A stretch of DNA of 64,000 nt from Pseudeuparius sepicola (Eukaryota > Arthropoda > Insecta > Coleoptera > Anthribidae). The position numbers and the translations under genes are program-made. Positions 45,168 to 55,276 of the stretch are shown piece after piece. Numbering within the stretch: the stretch's first letter is position 1; each line of letters opens with the position of its first letter. The notes beneath the pieces are model-generated. The model was not told the origin of the DNA. It ran no database searches and was given only the letters and a program-made list of their open reading frames with translations. Location: the NCBI GenBank assembly GCA_963920635.1, contig OY987301.1, positions 20,440,501-20,504,500 on the forward strand, written 5' to 3'.

Positions 45168-45811
45168 CAGGGTGATCCAAACTCGATGCCCCAGGCCTAC
45201 TGCGGGAACACGAAAACTGAAAATAAAATTTCGAACAGGAGCTCTTAAATGGAACATGGAATTTTTTTATTCACTAGGATCGGTTTTCCGAAATCTAGTC
45301 AGCCATGAAAACAATTTCGAAAGTCAGAAATCATTTAAGAGTATTGTTAGGGTGCCTTGTGCACCATTAAATTAGTTCGACTGGACTATTTTTTAAATTT
45401 TTGAATTGTGCTTGTTACTGACTTGTTTGCTATTATAGTTTGTTACAAAAATTGGTTTTTAATATTGCAGTTGAAAAAATTTAAGGGCGCACAAGACAAC
45501 CTAATATTCTCTTAAATAATTTCTGACTATCAATTGTAAATTTTGAACAATAAAAGATACAGAAAATCTTTTCCTATAAAAGTTGTCGAGAATGATAAGG
45601 ACTTTCAATATTTAGGAAAAAAAGGCAAGTATGTTTCTGAGGAAAAATATTGATGATGTCACAGCGACCATTTCCCCAAACAACAAAAAAGCAAATTTTC
45701 GGTCATAATTGGGCCTTATAGTATGTCCCATTTAAGAACCCCTGTTCGAAATTTTATTTTCAATTTTCGTGTTCCCGCAGTAGGCCTGAAGCGCCGAGTT
45801 GGATCATCCTA
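45168..45811. mobile_element. TA-flanked foldback MITE nested in hAT, 644 bp
   Basis: The ends CAGGGTGATCCAAACTCG and (reverse strand) TAGGATGATCCAACTCGG are flanked by TA (45,166-45,167 and 45,812-45,813). The arms extend about 90 bp (CAGGCCTACTGCGGGAACAC, AAAATAAAATTTCGAACAGG). The unique core is about 400 bp. Confidence 0.87.
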
Positions 45812-46080
45812 TAGGTACATTTACTCTCAAGTTATTATAGGTACATTTTTTGTACTACCCTTGCATTTTTATTGTTGGGGAATTTCAATCGCCCTCTATG
45901 TAACCAACTAGAGATTCTGACTCGTCGGTTATTACGCAGCATCACATCAATCGGCTCACATCGGAAAAACCGAAATTTATGCGCCCTGCATGAATCTTAG
46001 TGGCGGTGGGCCCCTAACAGCTCTGGGCCCGTGTTCACCACACACTCTGAACACCCCGTAGTTACGCCACTGGCTTCTGT

Positions 46081-46436
46081 ACTCCTAGTTTACACAACCG
46101 ATTTAAATTTCAAGCCATAACCTACGCATGACAACGCCGCAGCCAGACGGTTCAACACATTGAATAATAATTAGAAACATTCAATAATTGGGTATTGGGT
46201 ATGTTTGTACAACAGACAATAATAAAAGCACGAACAAAATATACATATTATTCATATAAAGAAAGTTACAAAAAATACGTTCTATTTTGTTTTATCGCAT
46301 TTTAAGAGGCAAGGCCAGTAGAGGACGTTGCCATTCTGTGTCGGTTTGAAACTGTCAGAAGCATGCGCAGTTTCGTTTTTGGAACGTCAAAATGAAACTG
46401 CGCATTCTCCTGACAGTCAAACTGGTTTGAAACTCT
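46081..46436. repeat. Intergenic with a 65-bp hairpin
   Basis: CTGTCAG-N5-ATGCGCAGTTTC (46,352-46,374) and its inverse (46,394-46,416) form an imperfect foldback with a 19-bp loop. Nothing else is recognised between the two hAT elements. Confidence 0.6.
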
Positions 46437-46444
46437 GCCGAAAC

Positions 46445-47522
46445 CAGGGATCTTTAAAATAAGAGGAGCCAGCATGCAGCATGTCACAGTCTATCACATA
46501 GGAAAGTGAAGCCTTGAGGGGAAGTTTGTTTTCTGTTGACTCCAAGGAGGTTACAAGCGGCACCGTCGCGTCGCGTTATTGCGACGGTGCCGCTACAAGG
46601 GGGCTGATACAAGGTTATGTTATATGTCAGTGTCCAACTGCTATCAGGTTTTATGTGACATACCAGTGCCATAGATTCTAAAGGAGGCAAAATATTTCCC
46701 ATCATAATTCACAATTTTTAACTTTTCTAACTTCCAGATACTCAGATGTGTCAATTAAAGGTAATGCGGCCGCCTGATGTTAAGTAGTCCCAATAATTGC
46801 AACCAGATTTTTCCTATATCACCTTTAGTAATCCTACAATTCCCATTACGTGGGCATAAGGTATAAGTAGGTAGTTCAAAACAAATCGTGTTTCGAAAAT
46901 TTTAAATTATTAAGCAGGTAGCTTCAGTCAGGTCTTTTTTATCTACGACTACAAGTTTATTTTAAGTTTGTGAGGTACCTTGGGAGAGGAATAAAATTAC
47001 AAAAATTTTATAATGAACGCCGAGAAAAACTACATCATTAGAACTACTAGACCTAATCTTATTAGTGCATCCCGGAATCTGTGAAAGTTCTTTGGGTGGA
47101 TACATTCAACACAACAAGGGAATAAAGTTGAAGTATACATATTACAAATGGATTGAGGAACCTGGTAACAAGGTGCAATAGCGACAAATTCTTAAATAAG
47201 CAAAATCGGCACTGACTTACCATACTTATTACTTAAATTCGTGGAAATAATTGCTGGAAATCAAAATTTCAACTATAAAATAAATTCCTTGCATTTGACA
47301 TTTGCCACATTCTGCAGTTGTATACACAAAATTGTCAAGTCTAATTTTTAGAAATCATGGAAACTATTAGTAATTTTTACTAACAATCAAAGTACCTGTT
47401 ATATTCATAGATTCTCCAATAAAATGGCATACTTGGCATCACTGAGACCATTAGAATGAGGAAACAATAGGCCTCACTTGGGAAAGTATAATGCTGGGTC
47501 CCCTTATTTTAAAGAGTCCCTG
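46445..47522. mobile_element. Non-autonomous hAT element, copy 2 (inverted relative to copy 1)
   Basis: 1,078 bp, homologous over its length to the reverse complement of 40,326-41,354. The ends CAGGGATCTTTAAAATAAG and (reverse strand) CAGGGACTCTTTAAAATAAG are flanked by GCCGAAAC / GACGAAAC (46,437-46,444 and 47,523-47,530), an 8-bp duplication with one change. The extra length over copy 1 is largely a 42-bp insertion at 46,558. Confidence 0.92.
46558..46594. repeat. 37-bp GC-rich hairpin insertion with 5-bp duplication
   Basis: CGGCACCGTCGC and GCGACGGTGCCG pair around an 11-nt loop. The insert is bracketed by ACAAG (46,553-46,557 and 46,595-46,599). The equivalent position in copy 1 has a single ACAAG (reverse strand of 41,248-41,252), so copy 1 shows the empty site. 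Confidence 0.85.
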
Positions 47523-47530
47523 GACGAAAC

Positions 47531-47930
47531 AGACCCATATTAATTAATAATTTGAGAGTTGTGAAGAATGTTAATTTATTTAATTAGCTAAAAGCAGTCG
47601 TGCATGCAATTTTGACGAGCAGTTTTATAATCCTTGATGAAATTGCATAAACAAACTAAAAATATAATGTTACCAAAGTTATCAACCGGACCATGGATAC
47701 CTATATGTACTTGAATGTTTGAAATCATATATTTTTTTATAATTTGATATACCTAGGTGTTTTTGCAAATAAAGTCCCATTTCGTGACAATCGCTTGATG
47801 ATTGCTGAGTTTAATTACTACGAAGTCTGGCAACGACGCATATACAGTTTAAGTTTTCCCGTTGTTCAAGGTCGCTGGGTGGTCTATAGGTAGAGGTAGG
47901 CTACAAGAGATTCCTCTTGGGATCCCCATC
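47531..47930. other. Intergenic, nothing recognised
   Basis: AT-rich unique-looking sequence. Confidence 0.35.
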
Positions 47931-48260
47931 AGCCAGCTCGTTGGCCACGTGGCCGGCAGCTTGGCCGGCTGGCGTGAAAGCGCCGAATTTCAAAATTGGC
48001 ACAATTTACAGTCCGGTAGTGGCCTAGTTGCGAGCCTCCGCGGCCGCCGCCGGCCGGCTTTCGCGTTCGCGTTAATAATTCGCCCATTGTTGCGTGGCGT
48101 CGGCTGTCGGCCTTCCTTCACCTCGACACGTGTGGCCCGGGCTGGGGGCCCACGACCCACGAAATGAATTCGCAAAGAACGTACGGGAGGTTGGAAAGCG
48201 GAAAATAGGTCGGTCCAGTCGAAGCGCGGGGGCCTGGAAAGTGCCAAAATCTGACCCACT
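47931..48260. promoter_or_regulatory. GC/CpG-rich island, candidate promoter
   Basis: CCGCGGCCGCCGCCGGCCGG and similar strings lie within an AT-rich region. Open frames on both strands overlap and are compositional. No gene is recognised. Confidence 0.35.
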
Positions 48261-48852
48261 TAGTGTTCTTCCTCAAATCGATAAGAGAAAGCCGGCAGTA
48301 TGAATGGTCAGTTTACCTAATAATTAAATAAATAATATTCAGATACATTGTTAAACATCGTTTCCTCATGCCCACCCCTATAAGAATCATTGTAATCGCT
48401 TGGAGTTGGCCATAATAGTCACTGGTTGTAGGCAAAACGCCTTTTACGTTAGAAAAATTGCTGAGAATAAACTTTATTTCGGGCATTTTTGTTCAGTTGT
48501 TCATTTCTCATGCCAAAAGCCCTAGTTAGATTTATTTGAAATTTGGTATTTGTTTTTGTTTAATAATCCCTGGTTAAAATATTTTCTATTTTGGGACATA
48601 TTGTAGATTTAGCTTTACTCATCATCATTTTAACTAAAAGGATGTGTGAGGCTATGAGGTAGGAATGGCTTTCTACTAATACTAATACTCAATGCTCTAG
48701 ATTTATGATTAATTGATAATAAAAAAATCTTCACTCATATCTAGTTATGATTCTCTGTTTCTCTATTTTTGCCTTTTAGTCACTTTTGGTACCTACTAAC
48801 ACTAGTTTTTTTTTTTTAGTTATTTACATATTACATGCAGGATGCTTCATAC
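48261..48852. other. Intergenic, nothing recognised
   Basis: AT-rich sequence with no element end or exon supported. Confidence 0.35.
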
Positions 48853-48938
48853 AGTTTGTTCAGCGAAAGTTCGGCCCTACGTCACAACTTCCGTCCTTGT
48901 CTTACTCGTGAATATACGATGGATATCGGTCGTATAAA
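48853..48938. mobile_element. Half of the 144-bp palindromic MITE family
   Basis: AGTTTGTTCAGCGAA, GCCCTACGTCACAACT and CCGTCCTTGTCTTACTCGTG match one arm of the 5,000-5,143 palindrome, followed by ATATACGATGGATATCGGTC. The second arm is missing. Confidence 0.75.
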
Positions 48939-49066
48939 AAATTTGTACCCCCTCAACTTTTTTGACCTAGAACAAAATGTTACATAGAAAAGTTGTAGGG
49001 TTCCCACAGAACTATAGAGCTATTTGAATGCATTTCCAGAAAAATAATCGAACTTCGTGTAACATA

Positions 49067-49779
49067 CAGGGTGAGTTTTTTTTATGAGCAGTAGCAGTAT
49101 GGGGAATGGGGATCTAGGAAAGAATTGCAGTTTTGTGGGTCCAATTTAAGGCGCCTTGTGGATTTTTGAAAAAGTCATGGCTTAGTAGATATTTTGAAAA
49201 AACGAAATTTTGGGGATTTATTCTAAACCATATCTAGCTTCGTCGTTTCTAATTTTCGATTTAGAAAAAAAGTGTAAATATTAAAGTCGGAGAGAATTGT
49301 GTCCCTAATTGTGTTTTTTTTTAAATGGAAACCATAGTTATTTCCGTTATTTTTCCGAATAACCATATCGAGTATTAGGTATATCGTTGAAAAGTTCTAA
49401 AAATGCCTGATTTTTCGAGACCATGGCCAACTATGGCTTCAATTAAAAAACACAAGTTTGTGTCATATCTCGAAAATGGCAGCTGTCATGGAAAGTAGAA
49501 CATGACCAAGCGCATTAGGGACACAATTCTCTCCAAGTTTTGTTCTTACACTTTTTATCTAAAATCAGAAACAACGAAGCTAGATGGATTAGAATAAATC
49601 GCCAAAATTTTATTTTTTCAAAATATCTAGTACTTAGAGTAAGCCATGACTTTTTTCAAAAATCCATTAGGTGCATTAAACTGGGCCTACAAAACTGCAA
49701 TTCTTTCCCCATTTAACCGTTCTTCTATCTCCGATAGTTTCCGAGATCCCCATACTGATCATAAAAAAAACTCACCCTG
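49067..49779. mobile_element. TA-flanked foldback MITE, 713 bp
   Basis: CAGGGTGAGTTTTTTTTATG and its inverse are the ends, with TA at 49,065-49,066 and 49,780-49,781. The arms match over about 300 bp each (AAAGAATTGCAGTTTTG, TAGTAGATATTTTGAAAA-type blocks). The truncated copy at 12,441 belongs to this family. Confidence 0.88.
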
Positions 49780-49781
49780 TA

Positions 49782-50519
49782 CATGTCAAGAGAAAATGAA
49801 TGTCGCCAGTTTATGGTAAAAAATATCATAAAAACTTTTATCAAAACATTTTTTAAAATAAAACGAATATTTCAAGAAATATAAGCACATTCCCATACGC
49901 TTTTACTCGCCCTGTAAAAATGTTACCTATACAGGGTGCTACCGAAAATAAATTAAAATAATTGCTATTAAAACAATTACCAGAAGAAGTATACATACAG
50001 GGTGGACCCAGACGACTATACGATAAGTGTAAAAGACAAAAAATTTGGAAGTTCAAATTTCATATATTGGGGATCATCCCTGCTAGTTTTAAGAACAATT
50101 TCTACCAAATTTTTATTTCCGAAAAATTAAGTAGGCGGTGACAGGAGCATAAATGTGTCAATTTTCAAAATAATTGGCCTACTTTGATTTTCGTTCATTT
50201 TATTTCCTATAGTATAGGTAGGTTCCTTGTCGTTTAAGATAACAAAAAACATCATTAGAAAAATGTTATTCGGAATAAAAAAGTATGTAAGAGTGCGAAA
50301 TTTAGACTCATTCGGCCTACTTTGATTCGTTTGAAATAATACAAGTTTAATCAAAGTATAGGCCGATAAATTTTCACGTAATTAAAAAGTGCATGTTTCC
50401 ATCAACAACTTTTTTATTTAAAAAATTTTTCTAGGTCAAAAATAAGAGTTAAGTGGTTGGTAAACATAACTATGAACACCCTGTACTCTACTCCATGGAC
50501 CTAATTTTCGATACATTTC
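49782..50519. other. Intergenic with unmatched MITE ends
   Basis: TACAGGGTGCTACCGAAAAT (49,930) and TACAGGGTGGACCCAGACGA (49,996) look like left ends of TA-type MITEs. The only right-end-like string nearby (AACACCCTGTA, 50,474) does not match well. A GGCCTACTTTGATT repeat occurs at 50,177 and 50,314, with an inverse near 50,350. Confidence 0.5.
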
Positions 50520-50700
50520 ATACAAGTTGGCAACGCCGTCGCGATTCGTCGATCTATAACCGACGGCGGCGGCGAAGCCCGCTTCACGCAGCACAAAATG
50601 TGGCGACCCACCGGCTTTCCTCGAGACGGGCGAAAACCGAGAACATTCCAGATCCGGCAGACACGTGTTCGCGCTTCGCTCCCTTTCGAAGGTAGATGGT
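50520..50700. promoter_or_regulatory. CpG-rich patch, candidate promoter
   Basis: CGACGGCGGCGGCG and surrounding CpGs. The flanking minus-strand frames are not recognised. Confidence 0.3.
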
Positions 50701-51101
50701 TTGGTTTCGTAGTCCTCGTTTTGTTTAGTCTCCAGTGTGTAATATAAAAAAAACACAACACGTTTACGAGTGACCTACGCTTCTAGTCTCAGTAGGCGAC
50801 GGATGGACGAGCACGAGCTCACAGGGCAGCGTTGTCGAACGTAGCGACGAATTGATTTGTCCCAGTTTTGGAATAAAGTATGATGCCATGTACCGAACAG
50901 GAATAATAATACAGACGGTTATATAAACATTAATAAATTTGCAGTGCTAATGCTATAACTGATGTGAATAGTTGACGGTAGGTTTGGTTTTCTTTTAAGC
51001 TTTTTTAAACCTCGTTATAAACAATATGAAACTCATTGGACTATACACAGTAGTAGGTACCAAATAATATTAAATGGACCAACGACTGAGCGAATAGAAT
51101 C

Positions 51102-51727
51102 TAAGGTACGCATGGCCCAGAGATATGGAGGAAGAGAATGCGCTTTGACCTACTGCGCATCCGATTTTTCGGCTACACAGAGGGCGCTTAGATCGCCGCC
51201 ATTTTAACCCAGTCTTGTATTGTAGTTTGTTTACGTTTTGACGTGCTTACTTCATAATTGCTTTTTTAAGGTCTTTTTCGTGTCTTTAGCGTTTTTGCTG
51301 GAGTGTTTTTGTAATCGTGTTGTGTTCATTAACGTGTCTTGCTCTGTAAGAACATGCACAAATTGGTGGGCAATAAGAAATGCCTCCAATCAACTTCTAT
51401 ACCGTCGGAAAATGAATCTGACCAACAACAAAGTGGTCCGAGCCTACCACAAGCTTCAACTTCAACAGATTTAATGATTTCTCCTAACGAGGCACCAAGG
51501 CAGGTTCGCCGAAAACGGTCCAGGTAAAAATAAACTTTTTTGACTAAAGTTGCTTCCACATCAATATAAAATTATACCTAAACGTAAATAAATGCAACAA
51601 AAATTTGAAAAAGCAAATTATTTTGAATTTGTCGCACTTTCGTGGGTTAAAATGGGGCTAGAAAAATTAGCAATCTTGCGCACGTTGACAAGCATTTTCC
51701 CCCCTTTATATCTCTGGCATGGCCGTA
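51102..51727 (+). mobile_element. Old inverted-repeat element carrying an exon-like start
   Basis: Imperfect inverted ends of about 55 bp. The left reads TACG-CATGGCCCAGAGATAT and the right (reverse strand) TACGGCCATG-CCAGAGATAT, followed in both by GG-(G/A)-AAATGC-type and TGCGCA blocks. No clear target duplication remains. The interior holds a promoter-like stretch and a short coding start with a splice donor. Confidence 0.55.
51354..51522 (+). CDS. Exon-like start of an unrecognised protein, ends at a splice donor
   Basis: From the ATG at 51,354 the frame reads MHKLVGNKKCLQSTSIPSEN, then a Ser/Gln/Pro-rich stretch and a basic end RQVRRKRS. The exon would end at CGGTCCAG|GTAAAA (about 51,522), a good donor. 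An alternative ATG lies at 51,339. A mostly T-rich 5' leader precedes it. No downstream exon was found inside the element, so if this is a transposon gene the rest is deleted. The family is unknown. Low complexity makes a chance frame possible. Confidence 0.35.
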
Positions 51728-51864
51728 TGGGTTAACGCATGCGCACAAGGTTTCCGTAATTGAAGCACTTCTTAAAGAACGAGGCGGACCACGAAAATGG
51801 CATATACCAGATAAACTTAAGTCTATAAATTTTCAATCAAGAATAATTACATTATTATGATTAT

Positions 51865-52037
51865 ATCGTTGACTGATATACCTATTATTAAAGACTGCTC
51901 ACAGCTGTCACGTTTGACACATTTTTGGCTCACCATGCGCTTTCCGGAGATAAAATACAATGCCATCAGAGCCATCTGTTTTCCATGACATAAAAGTATA
52001 GCCGTGAGAAGTCTTTATAAATACGTCAGTCAACGAT
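51865..52037. mobile_element. Short MITE, 173 bp
   Basis: ATCGTTGACTGA and its inverse are the ends. The arms continue ATTAAAGACT-(G/T)CTCAC. It is flanked by TAT on both sides. No coding capacity. Confidence 0.7.
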
Positions 52038-54125
52038 TATGTTTTTTGAGATATTTCATAAATCATTTTCACACGCTACACCAAAAATATATTTTGCATA
52101 AATTTTATATAAAAACTAATAATTAAAATACCTACCTATACCTCAACTTATAGTATCGAGTCCTAAGAATTGTATGTAAGACATTACAATTTATCTGTTT
52201 TAATTTGTTTTTGCGCCCAAATTAAAGTTTAAAACAATGTTTCTGAGTATCTATGGCTCCTTTAATCTATATTAGAGCACCTTCATCAGAAGAGTCGACT
52301 AATATGTTACGAGTAACAATAAATTTTTAATAAAAGTAGGAAATCTGACGTGATGGAAGCAATAAACGGGATGGAACTGAGATGGAATTCAACTAGCTGT
52401 TTATAATATTCAAAGCCCTTCTTGACACAGTTCTCGGCAACGTTAGAATCTAACTACTGAAATGATTTATTTTGTAACTGTAATAAGGTGCTGCCTCCAG
52501 CGGCCGGGTACAAAAACATACTACACCGAGAGAGAATAATAAAGGAGTGACACCGATATCCCCGCGGGATGGTGAAGAGAATTATTGTTCAAGAAAGCTC
52601 CCACCCTTAAAATTATCAAGCAAACTAAAATAGATCCACGCCACGCGGACCCACGGATTTGTGCCTTTCACAACTATACATAGATGTTCGATTTGAAATT
52701 CGCCTCTAAAAAGTTTATAAACAGTACCTTCAGCTTCTATACTCTATACATAAAATTGACGCTGTAGAAACCGGTGAAAACCCCGTCAGAGTTAGAATAC
52801 TCTAGTCAAGACTCAACCCGGAACATTGTACTGAGTATCTGTAGCTGCACTATAAAAGGCATCATGGGATTGAGGAAATCGATCAAAATCAGGAACGCCA
52901 AGATGGCCATGACCAGGTACGTTCATACGTTCATAATCGATTTCCTATTTCCCCTCGGGCGACTTGACGCATAATGAAGAATTGTTGCATAAATGATGTC
53001 TAATGTGTAAGAGTGTTTAAATGTTAACGAAAGTTCTTGTAAAGGTGATGAGATCCGGTAGATATTGAGGGATTTACAAAAGCTATTGCAGAAGGATCTA
53101 CATAAAGACAGTAAACTTGTAGAAGAAACAAGAAAGGTGTTAATTTGCTAATAGAGTAATCTTGAAGTAGAGAAGGATTGAATGTTGATTAGGTAAAGGG
53201 AAGATGACACATCTCAGGCGCACTTAAGGTGCCTTCCCGAAGACAATAGAAGAGAGTGCTAGCTAAATTATCCACAAGGATAGAGGCCATTAAAGGAAGA
53301 ACGACAACAACAACAAAATCAGGAAGGCAGCAAATGGTCATTGTTATAGATTCATTTGCCATTTATAGAAGTAGAATTCTTTGAAGATACTCTAACCTTA
53401 TATCTGACGTATACCAGACGAAGCAAGGTACAAGCAGGAAATTATAGTTATATGGTCGAAATTCTAATGGAGACTGTGTACTGATGCTTCACTAAGCGCC
53501 CTACATCATTCCTGCGTAAGTGTATACACTGTATACACTACAGCCTCACTGAAACGGCGACCCTTTGTTCTAGCCAGGTGCCTAGATTGATAACTAGCAG
53601 CCGCTGCTGCCTTAACCGAGGCTATTATACTAAGTCGCGAAGCACAGGAACAAAGTTGATTATGCTGCCTTTGGCCGCATAAGACGCCGTAACACTTCTG
53701 TTGCAACTAGAACACGGAAGGGAACGTCGGTTGTGTACTGTTGAGTACCTACTACATTCTATACTATATCCAAGTTACAGAGGCAGTGAATCAAAACATT
53801 GACCACCACGTGACTTATTGACTTATTCTCTTATTGGTCTGGCCGTCGTAAAATCTCAAGTTTTTAGGCGGCGAGCGGAATGCAGGGCCGGCTCTTCCCT
53901 CAGTCGAGTTTCCTGCATATTTTAGATCGGATCGCGAGCAGTATATTCTGTAAATTTATATTTTGCTACTTAATTTAAGGAAATTTATAAAGATCCACGA
54001 AAGGCAAAAACACAATTTTTAGAACTTCTAAAAGAATTAGTTCAGAATTAGAAGCCACTTGGAATCTCATATTAGTCCGACCCTGGTAATCGATCGCAAT
54101 GCGGTCATGTGACTTAGTTTATATA
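52038..54125. other. Intergenic, nothing recognised
   Basis: About 2 kb without an identifiable element. 52,400-53,720 is less AT-rich and shows several short frames on both strands (52,774-52,974 plus; 53,506-53,706 minus), none recognised. A decayed LTR element is conceivable, but no repeat pair was found. Confidence 0.4.
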
Positions 54126-55276
54126 CGATACACTTACCCACGGTATGTCACTAACGATGAATCCGAAAACAAGGCAACTATGCGCATCTACCTACGTCAG
54201 TTGCGAATCACGAATTCTAAATAATGCATGGTGTTTAATGGCGGCTGCGGTTGTGTTTTACGATTTTGTATAGTTTACAGTTTAATGTGTCAAGAAAAAA
54301 GTGTAAACAACTGACTGATCGTCAGTCCAGTTCGACAGTGCTTTGAAATAGGCCAAAAATGCCGGGATCTGCAGTCAGCGTATGCCCAAATAATAATAGA
54401 AACAGTAAGGGAACGGAAATTAAGTATTATAGATTTCCCAAGGACAATAATCTGGTAAGGAGAGATTATTTATAGAACAGAGCATTAAAAATAGGGGACT
54501 CAACAGAGTGTATGCCTGGTTTATACTTACAGCAAATAAAATAGAATGTGCAATAAAAAATTAGCCTTGTTATGGTTAAAGGGAATCATTATTTGATCCC
54601 TATTTTACTCACCATTTATTATGTTGTTTTGTTTGTTGTTTAACTATAAACTAAGCAGTAGTTGTGCAGGTTGTGCTTGTGTCGAGGCTTGTGTGCATTA
54701 ATTGGTAAATAAGGCTTTAATTGACATAAACCGACATAAACACTGGAAGGAAAAAGTTATATTTTTGGTAAGGCTTTGAATTTTATTTATCAATATCTTT
54801 GCCTATAGCAAGTCATCTGTAAAATACTTTTTTTCGATGGAGAGTTTGTGTCGATAGGAGCCAAAACTTAGTTCAGGATTACCTTACTTATTTAGATACC
54901 TATGATATTTTTTTATTGTCTACCAATATACAAAATCCTGTTAATTTAACAAAATATACATCAATTTTATTTGCATGCATACGATTAGCTAAAACGCAAA
55001 GAAAATAAATTATTTGTAAAATTATAATTATCAAATTAAATGTGTTTCTTATCAACAGAATACTCATTCATTTATCTAGCAATATAATCTACATATTTTT
55101 AACAACATTTATTTAAAAGAAAACGTTTAAAATAAGCAAAAACCCATAAAAAAGTATCTATTGCTGTGTAAAACATATGGAGCAATTTAAATTCTGATTC
55201 GCAACTGACGTCACAAGGTGCGACAGAAATAGGCATATGGATGCGCAATGACATACCATGGGTAAGTGTATCGTGT
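54126..55276 (+). mobile_element. Inverted-repeat element with THAP-like coding start
   Basis: The ends share ACGATACACTTACCCA-(C/T)GGTATGTCA. About 60-90 bp further in, both share a second block ACGTCAGTTGCGAATCA and GAATT. The right arm is the inverse, near 55,190-55,276. The interior is mostly AT-rich. A THAP-type DNA-binding start suggests relationship to P-element-type transposons, which use THAP domains. No target duplication could be fixed. Confidence 0.6.
54359..54454 (+). pseudogene. THAP-domain N-terminus, probable first exon or remnant
   Basis: From the ATG at 54,359: MPGSAVSVCPNNN, then GTEIKYYRFPKDNNL. The C-x-NN and YxRFPKD spacing matches the start of THAP zinc-coordinating DNA-binding domains. 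The first zinc-ligand cysteine of the C2CH set (expected near residue 4) reads serine, while the second (C9) is present. CTG|GTAAGG after codon 32 is a strong splice donor. Alternatively the frame reads on as VRRDYL, a TAG, then NRALKIG, which still resembles a THAP helix. The copy may therefore be an unspliced, stop-broken gene. Either way the rest of the protein is missing here. Confidence 0.55.

Larger units (their letters stand above)
44582..46072. mobile_element. Non-autonomous hAT element carrying two nested MITEs
   Basis: 1,491 bp. The ends CAGTGGCGCAACTACGG and (reverse strand) CAGTGGCGTAACTACGGG are flanked by a perfect 8-bp duplication GCTTCTGT (44,574-44,581 and 46,073-46,080). Subterminal GTGGGCCC and GGGCCCGTGTTC strings repeat near the ends. 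It has no transposase. The two TA-type MITEs below make up two thirds of its length. Confidence 0.92.

Noticed and set aside
40326..47522. A single giant composite transposon bounded by inverted 1-kb arms.
   Set aside because: Each arm has its own pair of ends and its own 8-bp target duplication, so these are two separate insertions.
51859..52040. Considered as an RNA gene because of its strong fold-back.
   Set aside because: Inverted ends with identical short flanks fit a MITE better, and no RNA family features are visible.
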